This document shows positions 7,905 through 16,233 of a stretch of 23,920 bases of DNA, piece by piece; positions within the stretch are counted from its first letter, which is position 1; every line of letters begins with the position of its first letter. Source of the DNA: JANQPA01 sp964628385 (lineage in GTDB: Bacteria > Bacteroidota > Bacteroidia > Chitinophagales > Saprospiraceae); NCBI GenBank assembly GCA_964628385.1, contig CAZVOD010000076.1, positions 1-23,920 on the forward strand, written 5' to 3'. The notes beneath the pieces were generated by a model. The model did not search any database and was not told the origin of the DNA. It worked only from the letters and a program-made list of their open reading frames with translations. The translations under genes and the position numbers were made by a program.

Positions 7905-8008
7905 AGGTTATTGATTTTCTTCTGGTTGACAGTTATGGGTTAATGGTAAATAGGTTTGAGTCCCGGGTTTAGGCTTTGTAGTATTTATGCTAATCTTAAA
8001 AGTAAATT

Positions 8009-8029
8009 ATGATATGGTATAAATATCAT
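8009..8029. promoter_or_regulatory. Possible operator upstream of the XRE-cupin gene
   Basis: ATGATAT (8009-8015) and ATATCAT (8023-8029) form a 7-bp inverted repeat separated by 7 bases, about 105 bases upstream of the regulator's start. Such dyads are common XRE operators, so autoregulation is possible. The stretch is very AT-rich, so a chance palindrome is quite likely. Confidence 0.25.
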
Positions 8030-8160
8030 TCCTTAATGAACAAGATAATACATGTGGATCAATTGGAATTTAATTTTTTGTTAATTCGCATGCTATTATA
8101 CATTTTTTTGATTTAATGGCAAATTATATGATCATTTCCTTGATAAATAGAAAACATCTC

Positions 8161-10101
8161 TCAATCCCAGAAGCGCCAACTAAAGCCAACTCTAAATCCG
8201 GAAGCGTTAGGATGAGGGTGAAGGGCGGTGAGGTAAAATAACCTGTTTTGGTCAAAGTTCTGTACCACATTCTCCCACTTGAAAAAAGCCTGAAATTTAG
8301 TCACCCGAAAAGTAGCATATGCATCCAGCGCGGGATATACTTCAACTTCCTGGCGCTCTTGCAGAATATACTGACCGATAAGCGGATTGTAATAATTGGC
8401 CCGATAGGTATCCTGAAGCCTGAGGTCGGCACCTATCCTTATCAATAAAAATTTGAACCAGGTATCCTGATAATAAAGACTATGCTTGGTGTAAAAATCC
8501 GGCACTCTCAGTTCATCTTCCGAACTGGATTGTAAAATCAATACATTATCCAGTGAAAACACACCAACTTTGAGGTCCTCCTGAATGATAAGCTGAAAAA
8601 CACTCAGCGGCACACCAGTTTGCCTGGCAGTTCCCAATGTATCAAAGTAAATGAAATTATTAACGAGGTGATATCTTCCGGTGAGTTTGAGCCCCAATTT
8701 GGGCTGAGTATAACTAGCTTCCAGCGTAGTGCTCAGCGTTTTATTAAAATCGTTGTCCCAAAACTTTTGCTGATTAATGTAAAGCCGGGATTGCACCAGA
8801 TTAGGAGTAGCCAACTGATTGGCCGCTTTAACTTCCAATGATCCAATCCCCTTCAAATCAATCAATAGCTGGCCGGAGATTCTGTAATCTCCCACCTGAT
8901 CCAGTAGCCCCAGAGCCGCTTCCCCCCTAAAAAAAAGGCGATCTCTCAAGGCCACGTTTAAACGCCCCTTGGCAAAAAGTGTATTGATGGTACTATCAGT
9001 CGCTTCCTGATCAATGAAGTAGATAGCATGCTCCAACCCAAGCTGAAAAAAACCTTTGCGATTTCTATCTGATGATTGGGAATTATTTTCTTCCGGTTTG
9101 AAAGAACGAATGAAGAAGTGGTTGGAGATTTTTTCATACTCAATAAAATGCCTGATCCCGCGGGGGTCCACCAGCAAATTTTCCATCACAGTCGCACTGA
9201 TCCCGGTGGTATCAGCAAACATTTTATACTTATTCGCAGACAGGCCTATAGCGTGACCTATAGCGTAATTTCTTCTAAGCTTATTTTTGACCGTATCCAT
9301 CCCCCCGCGCAGGTTGAGATAATGAGTATAAGATAATTCCCGCAAGGCATAACGGGTTTCGGCACTGTTCAAAAATACGGTAGCCGAGGTAGGGCTATTA
9401 AACCCTTCTACCCCGCTGGGTTCTTCCTGAATCCCGCCGTTATTCTCTTGCCGTATGGTATTAGAAGCTACCGACAAAAAACCCTGGTATTTATCGGTAG
9501 CACCTCTTATGGCTATGCCAAAAGACAGACTGGTATGCTGTACATCCTGATTAGTGAACTTGGCTTGTGTTCCTATTTGATTGATCCTGTGATAATCAAT
9601 ACTCAGGTTGATGCCCTGAGCAAAGTTACGACTAAACTGAGCCTCGACAAAGCCGTTGGATTGCTCGGCTACCTGTGCATATTCAAGGTTAGTAAACGGC
9701 CGGGTTATGTTATAAAACGGTAATTGTTCCGGTGGCCGGATATACAAATCATATTGATGGAACCCTACATCAAATCCCGCTCTGGGTATAGGATCAAAAA
9801 CGACGGGTTGATGCGCAGACCCCAAATGCCCCTGATGTACATAATCCCAATCGCGCTCGCGTATCGGATCGTACTGAACAGAATACTTCCCGATCAAAGA
9901 ATCTGAAAAAAGAAACTCCACTGCCGGCCTGTCGGCATAGTAGTAAAATATTTTACTAGTATCTTCTGCAGAATAGTCAGGATTTTGAGGTGTGGAATTT
10001 TGCTGTCCAGGCCCCCGACCTGACCCTGTAATATCAGGTATTTGTGCTATTACTCCCCAACTGCTTATCACTAACAGTATAGTGCTGATTAATTTTTGCA
10101 T
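8161..10101 (-). CDS. Putative outer-membrane porin (PF14121-like, Bacteroidota type)
   Basis: A 646-residue protein with a signal peptide (about 1-19, ending VIA-Q) and a low-complexity N-terminus, followed by an extended beta-rich sequence with alternating aromatic and polar residues. The C-terminus ends GFRVGFSWRFWD, an aromatic-rich terminal strand typical of outer-membrane barrels. Segments such as KIFYYYADRPAVEF, PFYNITRPFTNLEYAQ and FSRNFAQGINLSIDYHRI look, from memory, like the Bacteroidota 'putative porin' family. No plug or TonB box is seen, so a passive pore is more likely than a TonB-dependent receptor. It lies 72 bases downstream of fabI on the same strand with no terminator between, so read-through from recN-fabI is plausible. 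Substrate unknown. Confidence 0.8.
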   Translation of the reverse strand: MQKLISTILLVISSWGVIAQIPDITGSGRGPGQQNSTPQNPDYSAEDTSKIFYYYADRPAVEFLFSDSLIGKYSVQYDPIRERDWDYVHQGHLGSAHQPVVFDPIPRAGFDVGFHQYDLYIRPPEQLPFYNITRPFTNLEYAQVAEQSNGFVEAQFSRNFAQGINLSIDYHRINQIGTQAKFTNQDVQHTSLSFGIAIRGATDKYQGFLSVASNTIRQENNGGIQEEPSGVEGFNSPTSATVFLNSAETRYALRELSYTHYLNLRGGMDTVKNKLRRNYAIGHAIGLSANKYKMFADTTGISATVMENLLVDPRGIRHFIEYEKISNHFFIRSFKPEENNSQSSDRNRKGFFQLGLEHAIYFIDQEATDSTINTLFAKGRLNVALRDRLFFRGEAALGLLDQVGDYRISGQLLIDLKGIGSLEVKAANQLATPNLVQSRLYINQQKFWDNDFNKTLSTTLEASYTQPKLGLKLTGRYHLVNNFIYFDTLGTARQTGVPLSVFQLIIQEDLKVGVFSLDNVLILQSSSEDELRVPDFYTKHSLYYQDTWFKFLLIRIGADLRLQDTYRANYYNPLIGQYILQERQEVEVYPALDAYATFRVTKFQAFFKWENVVQNFDQNRLFYLTALHPHPNASGFRVGFSWRFWD

Positions 10102-10173
10102 ACCTTTTTTTTAACCGTCCTTACTCTCCCCGCACAATCCTCTTGTTATGGTACGATTATCCTACTTTTGCTC

Positions 10174-10971
10174 CTATTCAATAATACGAGGGTTCATCCC
10201 CATAGTGGAAAAGCCTCCGTCGTGATATAGATTCTGCATGGTTACCATACGGGTATAGTCAGAGAACATCATCACACAATAATCAGCGCAACTATCAGCA
10301 GGAGCATTCCCCAGCGGCGACATTTTATCCGCGTAGTTGAAAAAATCTGTGAACCCTTTAATGCCACTACCGGCAGTAGTTATTGTTGGCGATTGGGAAA
10401 TGGTATTCACCCTTACTTTCTTTTCAGAAAAATGATAGCCAAAACTACGGGCGAAAGACTCCAGCAATGCTTTTGATTCTGCCATTTCACCGTAATCCGG
10501 AAAGCTGCGCTGAGCGGCAATGTAGGTCAGGCCCAGAATAGAACCTCCTTCATTCATAGCATCTAGCTTCCAGAGGGTCTGCATCATTTTGTGGAAAGAT
10601 ATAGCAGAAATATCAAAAGTTTTCTGCATCCAGTCATATTTTGTGTCGGTATAATGCCTTTTCTTACGAACGTTCAGCGACATCCCGATAGAGTGTAGTA
10701 CAAAATCTATTTTGCCACCTAATACTTCAGTGGACTTGTTGAACAGATTTTCCAGATCTTCCACTACAGTAGCATCGGCGGGTATAACTTCAGCATTCAG
10801 TTTTTTTCCCAGCACCTGTATCTTTCCAAAGCGCATAGCTACAGGTGCATTTGTCAGAGCAATGGTAGCTCCTTCTGCTACGCATTGTTCAGCTACTTTC
10901 CAGGCGATTGATTGCTCGTCGAGGGCACCAAAGATGACCCCTCGCTTACCATTTAGTACATTATTGGCCAT
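10174..10971 (-). CDS. fabI: Enoyl-[acyl-carrier-protein] reductase (NADH), FabI type
   Basis: Catalyses the last reduction of each fatty acid elongation cycle (trans-2-enoyl-ACP to acyl-ACP) in the cytoplasm. From ATG 10971 it is 265 residues, normal for the family. The N-terminus NVLNGKRGVIFGALDEQSIAW is the modified Rossmann motif of FabI (split: NVLNGKRGVIFGA, then LDEQSIAW). The active site shows Y150, Y160 and K167 in TYIAAQRSFPDYGEMAESK, matching the E. coli Y146/Y156/K163 spacing. SQSPTITTAGSGIKGF and the C-terminal YHDGGFSTMGMNP are also typical. The frame is open back to an ATG at 11055, but that would add 28 hydrophobic residues and overlap the end of recN, so I reject it. FabI is the target of triclosan-type inhibitors. 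Confidence 0.95.
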   Translation of the reverse strand: MANNVLNGKRGVIFGALDEQSIAWKVAEQCVAEGATIALTNAPVAMRFGKIQVLGKKLNAEVIPADATVVEDLENLFNKSTEVLGGKIDFVLHSIGMSLNVRKKRHYTDTKYDWMQKTFDISAISFHKMMQTLWKLDAMNEGGSILGLTYIAAQRSFPDYGEMAESKALLESFARSFGYHFSEKKVRVNTISQSPTITTAGSGIKGFTDFFNYADKMSPLGNAPADSCADYCVMMFSDYTRMVTMQNLYHDGGFSTMGMNPRIIE

Positions 10972-11038
10972 ATTTATTTTTAAAGGTAAAAGTAATGCTT
11001 TCAGTATAAAATACAAATGCCCGTCTATTAAGGCTTTT

Positions 11039-12706
11039 CTACTCCAAAAGGGCATTTTTCAATAATTCCCGGGCATTTTCAATAGCAGACAAGCTCGGGG
11101 GGTGCTGACTAAGCATGATAGCTATATTTTTTATTCGCTCCTCCAGAGTCAGTAACTTGGTATTGGTGACGGTTCTGTCTCCTTTAACCTCCTTGTAAAC
11201 AAAGAAATGTCGGTCTGCCTTGCTAGCTATCTGTGGAGAGTGGGTAATAGAAATCACCTGATGCTCATCAGAAAGTTTCCTCAGGATATTCCCCATTTTG
11301 AGTGCTACATCACCGGAAATTCCGGTATCGATCTCGTCAAATATCATGGTAGGTAGCGGTATAGAGCTAGCCACCAACGATTTGGTAACGAGCGCCAGGC
11401 GGGACATTTCTCCTCCTGATGCTACTTCTCTGATCTCCTGAAGGCGCCCGCCCTTATTGGCAGCGAAAAGGAAGTTAACTTCATCCATTCCGTAGGGCCC
11501 CAACTCTGTAGTTGGAACAGAATTAACTTTCAATTGAGCATGTTGCATGGATAGTTCTGCCAGCGTACTGACTACTTTTTGCTCAAAGGGCTCGAACACT
11601 CCTAAACGCGAAGCTCTCAGACGCTCACTTATAGCTTTTAGTTCTACTTCATGCGCTTCAATTTGTTTTTCCAGCGACTCTATCTCCACCCCCATATTAC
11701 TGTACACCTTGTATTTCTGTTGTAATTCCTCTTCTATTTTCAACAGTTCCTCTACAGATGCTACGCTGTGCTTCGTTTGAAGCCGGTAAATCATATCCAG
11801 TCTGTCCTGAATAGTCTGTATCCGTTCGGGATCGAATTCTGTTTCTTCGGCTACCTGTTCGAATTCAGAAGCCAGATCTTGCAACTCTATGACAATGCTG
11901 TTATAGCGCTCGTAGAGTTGTTTGATTTGTGTAGAAAACCGGCTCACCTGGTTCAAGGAGGTTCCTATATCTTCTAACTGGTTGATAACAGCCTGTTCAC
12001 TTTCTGTTAGAAACTGGTAGGCCCCACCCAATGTACGGGCGATATCTTCCGCATTAGATAACCTACTGAGCTCCTCTTCTAGCTTTTCCTGCTCTCCGGC
12101 CTCCAGTTTGGCTTCCTCAAACTCCTCCAGCTGAAACTGAATAAAGTCGAGTTCTCTAGCTGTATTTTCATTGCGCTGTATCAAATCTTCCAAAACGCGT
12201 TTATCGGCTTTGTAAGTTTTGAAGCGCTCTTGATAAGTTCTGAGCAGCGGTTTGTTTTCGGCCAGCGCATCGATCATTTTTAGCTGAAAATTATTGTCGT
12301 GAATATCCAGCGTATCAAATTGCTGATGCAAGTCAATAAGCGAAGCGCTCAGTGCCTGTAATACTTTTAAATTAGTAGGCGTATCGTTGATGAAAGCCCT
12401 GGACTTACCAGTGGGGGTAAGCTCTCTGCGCACAAGCAGCTCGTTGTCATAGTCGATATCATAGCTTTCAAAAAATTCCTTCAGGTTATATTTTTCAATA
12501 TAAAAAACAGCTTCTATGACGCATTTTTTGGTTTCGTCATAGAGGGCTTTAGTATCTGCCCGATTACCCATTATTAATCCTAATGCTCCGAGGAGTATGG
12601 ATTTTCCTGCACCTGTTTCTCCGGTTATAATTGTGAGCCCATCCGAAAATTCTATTTCCAGCTCTTCAATCAAAACAAAGTTGTCAATACGAAGACTCTT
12701 GATCAT
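11039..12706 (-). CDS. recN: DNA repair protein RecN
   Basis: An SMC-like ATPase of 555 residues that acts early in recombinational repair of double-strand breaks. The N-terminus IKSLRIDNFVLIEELEIEF leads into Walker A GETGAGKS (residues 29-36). The middle (about 150-385) is a charged coiled coil rich in Glu, Leu and Lys. The C-terminal ATPase half carries signature EVASGGEMSRLAL (about 425-437) and Walker B MIFDEIDTGISG (about 453-464), followed by the SITHSPQIASKADRHF switch region. Length and order agree with RecN. The ATG at 12706 is the only sensible start. It lies 67 bases upstream of fabI on the same strand and is divergent from the lipoprotein gene, with a symmetric promoter-like palindrome between them. 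Confidence 0.96.
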   Translation of the reverse strand: MIKSLRIDNFVLIEELEIEFSDGLTIITGETGAGKSILLGALGLIMGNRADTKALYDETKKCVIEAVFYIEKYNLKEFFESYDIDYDNELLVRRELTPTGKSRAFINDTPTNLKVLQALSASLIDLHQQFDTLDIHDNNFQLKMIDALAENKPLLRTYQERFKTYKADKRVLEDLIQRNENTARELDFIQFQLEEFEEAKLEAGEQEKLEEELSRLSNAEDIARTLGGAYQFLTESEQAVINQLEDIGTSLNQVSRFSTQIKQLYERYNSIVIELQDLASEFEQVAEETEFDPERIQTIQDRLDMIYRLQTKHSVASVEELLKIEEELQQKYKVYSNMGVEIESLEKQIEAHEVELKAISERLRASRLGVFEPFEQKVVSTLAELSMQHAQLKVNSVPTTELGPYGMDEVNFLFAANKGGRLQEIREVASGGEMSRLALVTKSLVASSIPLPTMIFDEIDTGISGDVALKMGNILRKLSDEHQVISITHSPQIASKADRHFFVYKEVKGDRTVTNTKLLTLEERIKNIAIMLSQHPPSLSAIENARELLKNALLE

Positions 12707-12757
12707 ATAGCTTATCGCATTTTATTAATGCCTTCTCAATTGTAATTGAATGTTGGG

Positions 12758-12796
12758 GCAAAAATAAGCTTTTAACCATAAAACGCTTATTTTTGC
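12758..12796. promoter_or_regulatory. Symmetric palindrome carrying opposed -7 boxes
   Basis: GCAAAAATAAGC (12758-12769) and GCTTATTTTTGC (12785-12796) are a perfect 12-bp inverted repeat. Each arm contains TATTTTTG, which fits the Bacteroidota -7 consensus TAnnTTTG: on the plus strand at 12788-12795 (41 bases before the lipoprotein ATG) and on the minus strand at 12766-12759 (53 bases before the recN ATG). No clear TTTG -33 box sits 19-21 bases upstream in either direction. It may equally be an operator. Confidence 0.45.
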
Positions 12797-12835
12797 TACC
12801 TTAGAAATCGAATATACAAAATAAAAGAAATCACA

Positions 12836-13318
12836 ATGAGAAGTATTGTAATTATGACGGCTGTTGTAGCTTTTGCCTGCCTAGGATGTCAGAATAATCA
12901 ACAAGAAGAATGGAGACCATTGGATCTTTTGGAGTATGGCATTCCACTTACTGTGATGGCTCCTGACAGTACGCAAGTCAATAAGATGAATCTGGGGGGT
13001 ATTCTTCAGGATGTTACGCTAAGAGATGGAAAGGATTACTCCATTCAAATTTATGCTTCAGACGCTACCACCAATGATATTGCCAAATTAAAAGCCGAGC
13101 AACTTTCTGAAGTCAAGACCAATAAATTTTTTACCCGGGTAGTTTCGGAAGAGGAAGATGGCTTTGTTTATGAAACGAAGATAGACACGACTAACTTCGG
13201 CTTTCGCTATATTTATCTTCAGGCTGACCGGGAGTACATTTTCCAGACTGGCCTGACGGGTACCTATTCTTTGGAAGCAGTAGAACGAATGATGGAAGCA
13301 GTCAAACAAGGTAAGTAA
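12836..13318 (+). CDS. Small predicted lipoprotein, unknown function
   Basis: A 160-residue protein with a short signal sequence and lipobox ACLGC, giving a lipidated Cys at position 18 and a polar, then acidic mature start (CQNNQQEEW). The mature domain mixes strands and helices (PLTVMAPDSTQVNK, KDYSIQIYASDATTND, FGFRYIYLQADREYIFQTGL), with no catalytic motif. I do not recognise a named family, though such small lipoproteins are common in this group. It is a single gene divergent from recN and followed after 34 bases by a hairpin terminator. Placement in the inner or outer membrane cannot be decided from sequence alone. Confidence 0.78.
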   Translation: MRSIVIMTAVVAFACLGCQNNQQEEWRPLDLLEYGIPLTVMAPDSTQVNKMNLGGILQDVTLRDGKDYSIQIYASDATTNDIAKLKAEQLSEVKTNKFFTRVVSEEEDGFVYETKIDTTNFGFRYIYLQADREYIFQTGLTGTYSLEAVERMMEAVKQGK

Positions 13319-13352
13319 ACCAGAATTTAGAGCTATAGGATTCTGTAAGAAA

Positions 13353-13393
13353 AATTTGGTGTCAAAATCCAAAGAGATTTAAGACACCAAATT
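13353..13393 (+). terminator. Hairpin after the small lipoprotein gene
   Basis: AATTTGGTGTC (13353-13363) pairs perfectly with GACACCAAATT (13383-13393), and inside it AAATC (13365-13369) can pair with GATTT. There is no clean T-tract, since the MITE-like element begins 4 bases later. The element seems to have inserted at the 3' edge of this terminator. Confidence 0.5.
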
Positions 13394-13396
13394 CAA

Positions 13397-13557
13397 TACG
13401 CTGTAATTTAAGATAATGTGTATCTTGAAACTTCAGAATTTTGTTCAAGATAAGACGCAGCGAAGCCTAATAGCCTTAGCTACAAAGGCGAGTACGCAAC
13501 GCAATATTGGACAAAAAGATGACTTTCAAAATGCTTAGAAATTTAGATTACAGCGTG
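13397..13557. mobile_element. MITE-like element with terminal inverted repeats and target duplication
   Basis: The 161-base element begins TACGCTGTAATTTAA and ends TTTAGATTACAGCGTG, so its ends are near-perfect inverted repeats of about 15 bases (T/C at the tip and one T/C difference inside). TTCAA flanks it directly on both sides (13392-13396 and 13558-13562), as expected for a target-site duplication. Internally there is a 9-bp hairpin (TATCTTGAA 13421-13429 with 13444-13452) and a small GCCTT/AAGGC hairpin (13473-13489). It has no coding capacity, so it would have to be moved by a transposase in trans. Confidence 0.6.
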
Positions 13558-13582
13558 TTCAATGTAAGGGAAGTAATTCAGC

Positions 13583-13654
13583 TTACTTCGTGTTGCCTAC
13601 GACTTCGAGCCTAAACAGCAACAATACGAATAATAAGATCGCAAGGATAATCAT
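13583..13654 (-). CDS. Candidate single-helix membrane micropeptide (23 residues)
   Basis: This reading frame runs from ATG 13654 to TAA at 13583 and encodes 23 residues: MIILAILLFVLLLF, then RLEVVGNTK. The first 14 residues are almost purely hydrophobic with no internal break, and the rest is short and polar, the pattern of a one-pass membrane micropeptide. In support, a good leftward promoter-like sequence lies at 13717-13748, about 60 bases upstream, with nothing else obvious to transcribe. Against it, no ribosome-binding site is visible and such short frames arise by chance. The transcript would run on into the MITE-like element. Confidence 0.3.
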   Translation of the reverse strand: MIILAILLFVLLLFRLEVVGNTK

Positions 13655-13716
13655 GGGAATGTCGTTTGGTTAAAAAATAAGGATTAAACTATTAATTTTT
13701 GGATTGTTTCAATTAT

Positions 13717-13748
13717 CAAATGTATGGCAAATACAAATGCGGCGCAAT
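13717..13748 (-). promoter_or_regulatory. Leftward Bacteroidota-type promoter candidate
   Basis: Read on the minus strand, ATTG (13748-13745) is followed by exactly 20 bases and then TACATTTG (13724-13717). This fits the Bacteroidota sigma consensus TTTG-N19-21-TAnnTTTG with one mismatch in the -33 box. It points to the micropeptide candidate at 13583-13654 rather than to any large gene. Confidence 0.45.
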
Positions 13749-13856
13749 CCCGGAGGGAGTTCTCAGATTATATGCATATATTTTTATGTATGATCAGATG
13801 TGTTGCGGGTTGATTGTCAAAAAGCTATATCCCTCAATTTATATTTAAAAAAATAC

Positions 13857-13886
13857 AAAAAGGTGGAAAGAAATTTCCACCTTTTT
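13857..13886 (-). terminator. Strong terminator of the superoxide dismutase gene
   Basis: AAAAAGGTGGAAA (13857-13869) pairs perfectly with TTTCCACCTTTTT (13874-13886) around a 4-base loop. On the minus strand the stem is followed by a T-rich tract (TTTTTGTATTTTTTT). It begins 27 bases past the sod stop codon and is a clear factor-independent terminator. Confidence 0.85.
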
Positions 13887-13912
13887 GATTAAAACCTGCC
13901 TTTCAGTTGACA

Positions 13913-14548
13913 TTAGGCAAAAGAAGAGGCGCCTTCGTTAGCTTCGTTGTAGCGCTTAGATACCTCTGCCCAATTGATAACATTGAAGAATGCATCAATA
14001 TAATCGGGACGACGATTTTGGTAATTAAGGTAGTAAGCGTGTTCCCATACATCCAAACCTAAGATAGGAGTACCGTGATGATCGGCAGCATCCATAAGCG
14101 GGTTATCCTGGTTAGGAGTGGAAGTGATGAAAAGCTTGTCGTTTTTGTCTACACATAACCATGCCCATCCAGAACCGAAACGTCCGGCAGCAGCTTTGGC
14201 AAATTCATCTTTAAACTTATCAAAAGAATCAAAGTCCCGCATGATTGCTTTGTGGATATTCATTCTTTCAGAAGGCTCTCCACCCCCATCTGGTGACATT
14301 ATTTCCCAGAAAAGAGCGTGATTGTAAAAACCACCACCGTTGTTACGTACAGCAGTAGAATGCTTAGATACATGAGCAAGGATATCTTCAATTTTCTTTC
14401 CCTCTAGGTCTGTTCCTTCAATAGCTGCATTTAGCTTCTTGGTATATCCGGCATGGTGCTTGCCATGGTGAATTTCCATAGTGCGCGCATCTATGTTTGG
14501 TTCTAATGCGTCGAATGCATAGGGTAAATCAGGAAGTTGAAAAGCCAT
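13913..14548 (-). CDS. sodA: Superoxide dismutase, Fe/Mn family, Mn-like signature
   Basis: Converts superoxide to oxygen and hydrogen peroxide in the cytoplasm. At 211 residues it is full length. Metal ligands are H27 (MEIHHGKHHAGY), H77 (GGGFYNHALFW), D166 and H170 (GLDVWEHAYYLNYQNRR). Q147 in STPNQDNPLM occupies the position used by Mn enzymes (E. coli SodA Q146), and the Gly-rich NNGGGFYNH segment agrees, so a manganese or cambialistic enzyme is more likely than a strict iron enzyme; the metal cannot be proved from sequence. It is a single gene with its own strong terminator, divergent from fumC across 284 bases. The symbol is by similarity to the Mn type. Confidence 0.95.
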   Translation of the reverse strand: MAFQLPDLPYAFDALEPNIDARTMEIHHGKHHAGYTKKLNAAIEGTDLEGKKIEDILAHVSKHSTAVRNNGGGFYNHALFWEIMSPDGGGEPSERMNIHKAIMRDFDSFDKFKDEFAKAAAGRFGSGWAWLCVDKNDKLFITSTPNQDNPLMDAADHHGTPILGLDVWEHAYYLNYQNRRPDYIDAFFNVINWAEVSKRYNEANEGASSFA

Positions 14549-14762
14549 AGTTTCGCTTAATTTTGATTGGTGAATTGTATTATAAAAAGTCCGAGTTTAC
14601 TTGTAATCAAAAAGATAATCTGGCAATTCGATGGCAGGGCTTTCCAGTTTTTTGCAGCTCTTTAACACTGGTATTATGCAAGGCCACCGGACCTTTATCT
14701 TACAATAAATGGAACAAGCATGGTTTTAATAAGTTTTTTGTCAAAACTAAATTTTAAAGGTA

Positions 14763-14794
14763 TTTGCACCGTTTCGCAAACCTTTTTATCCTTG
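14763..14794 (+). promoter_or_regulatory. Probable fumC promoter
   Basis: TTTG (14763-14766), a 20-base spacer, then TATCCTTG (14787-14794) match the Bacteroidota consensus TTTG-N19-21-TAnnTTTG with a single mismatch. The -7 box ends 38 bases before the fumC ATG, a normal leader length. This is the best-matching promoter in the window. Confidence 0.6.
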
Positions 14795-14832
14795 TGTAAT
14801 CATTTCAAAAACGTAAAATCAATACCCTAAAC

Positions 14833-16233
14833 ATGGACTTTAGAAAAGAAAAAGACAGTATCGGATACATTGATGTGCCGGCCGATAAGTACTGGGCCGC
14901 CCAAACTCAACGGTCCTCTCAGAATTTCAAGATCGGTGGTACGCCTATGCAGATGCCTATGGAGATTATCAGAGCGTTTGCTATTCTTAAAAAGGCAGCA
15001 GCTCAGACTAACCACGAATTGGGCGTACTCTCTGAAGATAAGATGAAGCTAATCGCTCAGGTGTGTGATGAAATCCTGGATGGCCAGCTAGACGACCAGT
15101 TCCCGCTAGTAGTTTGGCAAACTGGCTCGGGTACCCAGAGCAATATGAACGTCAACGAGGTTATTGCCAATAGAGCCCATGTTTTGCAGGGCGGACAACT
15201 CACGGATGAACAAAAAGTTATTCACCCTAATGATGATGTTAATAAATCGCAGTCCAGTAATGATACCTTTCCTACCGCTATGCATATTGCAGCTTACAGG
15301 ATATTGGTGGATGCTACCATCCCGGCCGTAGAAAATCTACGCAACACCCTGAAAAACAAATCAGCGGCCTTTATGGAAGTGGTAAAAATTGGGCGTACCC
15401 ACGTCATGGATGCCACTCCAATAACAGTGGGCCAGGAATTATCCGGCTATGTCTCCCAACTTGATCATGGGTTGAAGGCTATCCGCCATACTTTACCCCA
15501 CTTATCAGAGCTGGCCCTAGGCGGAACAGCCGTTGGTACAGGTTTGAATACACCGGACAACTACGCCGAGAACGTCGCCGCCAAAATCACGGCACTGACT
15601 GGCTTGCCATTCGTAACAGCTGAAAATAAATTTGAAGCACTAGCGGCTCATGATGCTATTGTGGAGTCTCATGGCGCCCTGAAAACAATAGCTTGCTCTT
15701 TGATGAAAATAGGCAATGATATCAGGATGCTGGCTTCTGGGCCTCGCTCTGGCATAGGAGAATTATTGATTCCTGCAAATGAGCCAGGTTCTTCTATTAT
15801 GCCCGGAAAAGTCAACCCCACTCAGGCAGAAGCATTAACCATGGTGATGGCCCAGGTAGTAGGCAATGATGTAGCTATAAATGTGGGAGGTATGACTGGG
15901 CACTTTGAGCTTAATGTTTTTAAACCCATGATGATCTACAATTTCCTGAATTCTGCCCGACTGATCGCCGATGCTTGCAATAGTTTTAATGAAAATTGTG
16001 CTAAAGGCATTGAACCCAACGAAAGTAGAATCAAGGAGCACTTAAATAATTCTTTGATGCTTGTCACTGCTTTGAATACCAAAATTGGCTATGACAATGC
16101 GGCTACAATTGCCAAGAAGGCTTATAATGAAGATAAGACGCTTAAGCAAGCAGCCTTGGAGCTGGGTTTACTCACTGAAGAACAATTTGATGAATGGGTC
16201 AGACCTGAAGATATGGTCGGAAAGCTGAGCTAA
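14833..16233 (+). CDS. fumC: Fumarate hydratase, class II
   Basis: Catalyses the reversible hydration of fumarate to (S)-malate in the TCA cycle; an oxygen-stable, iron-free homotetramer in the cytoplasm. At 466 residues it is full length. The N-terminus FRKEKDSIGYIDVPADKYWAAQTQRS is typical (split: FRKEKDSIGYIDV, then PADKYWAAQTQRS). The substrate site GSGTQSNMNVNEV (about 97-109), GRTHVMDATPITVGQE (about 186-201) with the catalytic His, and the family signature GSSIMPGKVNPTQ (about 319-331) with the catalytic Ser are intact. It could only be confused with argininosuccinate lyase or aspartase; the NMNVNEV and THVMDATP segments support fumarase. The gene appears monocistronic with its own promoter, and is followed by a stem-loop at 16255-16299. 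Confidence 0.97.
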   Translation: MDFRKEKDSIGYIDVPADKYWAAQTQRSSQNFKIGGTPMQMPMEIIRAFAILKKAAAQTNHELGVLSEDKMKLIAQVCDEILDGQLDDQFPLVVWQTGSGTQSNMNVNEVIANRAHVLQGGQLTDEQKVIHPNDDVNKSQSSNDTFPTAMHIAAYRILVDATIPAVENLRNTLKNKSAAFMEVVKIGRTHVMDATPITVGQELSGYVSQLDHGLKAIRHTLPHLSELALGGTAVGTGLNTPDNYAENVAAKITALTGLPFVTAENKFEALAAHDAIVESHGALKTIACSLMKIGNDIRMLASGPRSGIGELLIPANEPGSSIMPGKVNPTQAEALTMVMAQVVGNDVAINVGGMTGHFELNVFKPMMIYNFLNSARLIADACNSFNENCAKGIEPNESRIKEHLNNSLMLVTALNTKIGYDNAATIAKKAYNEDKTLKQAALELGLLTEEQFDEWVRPEDMVGKLS

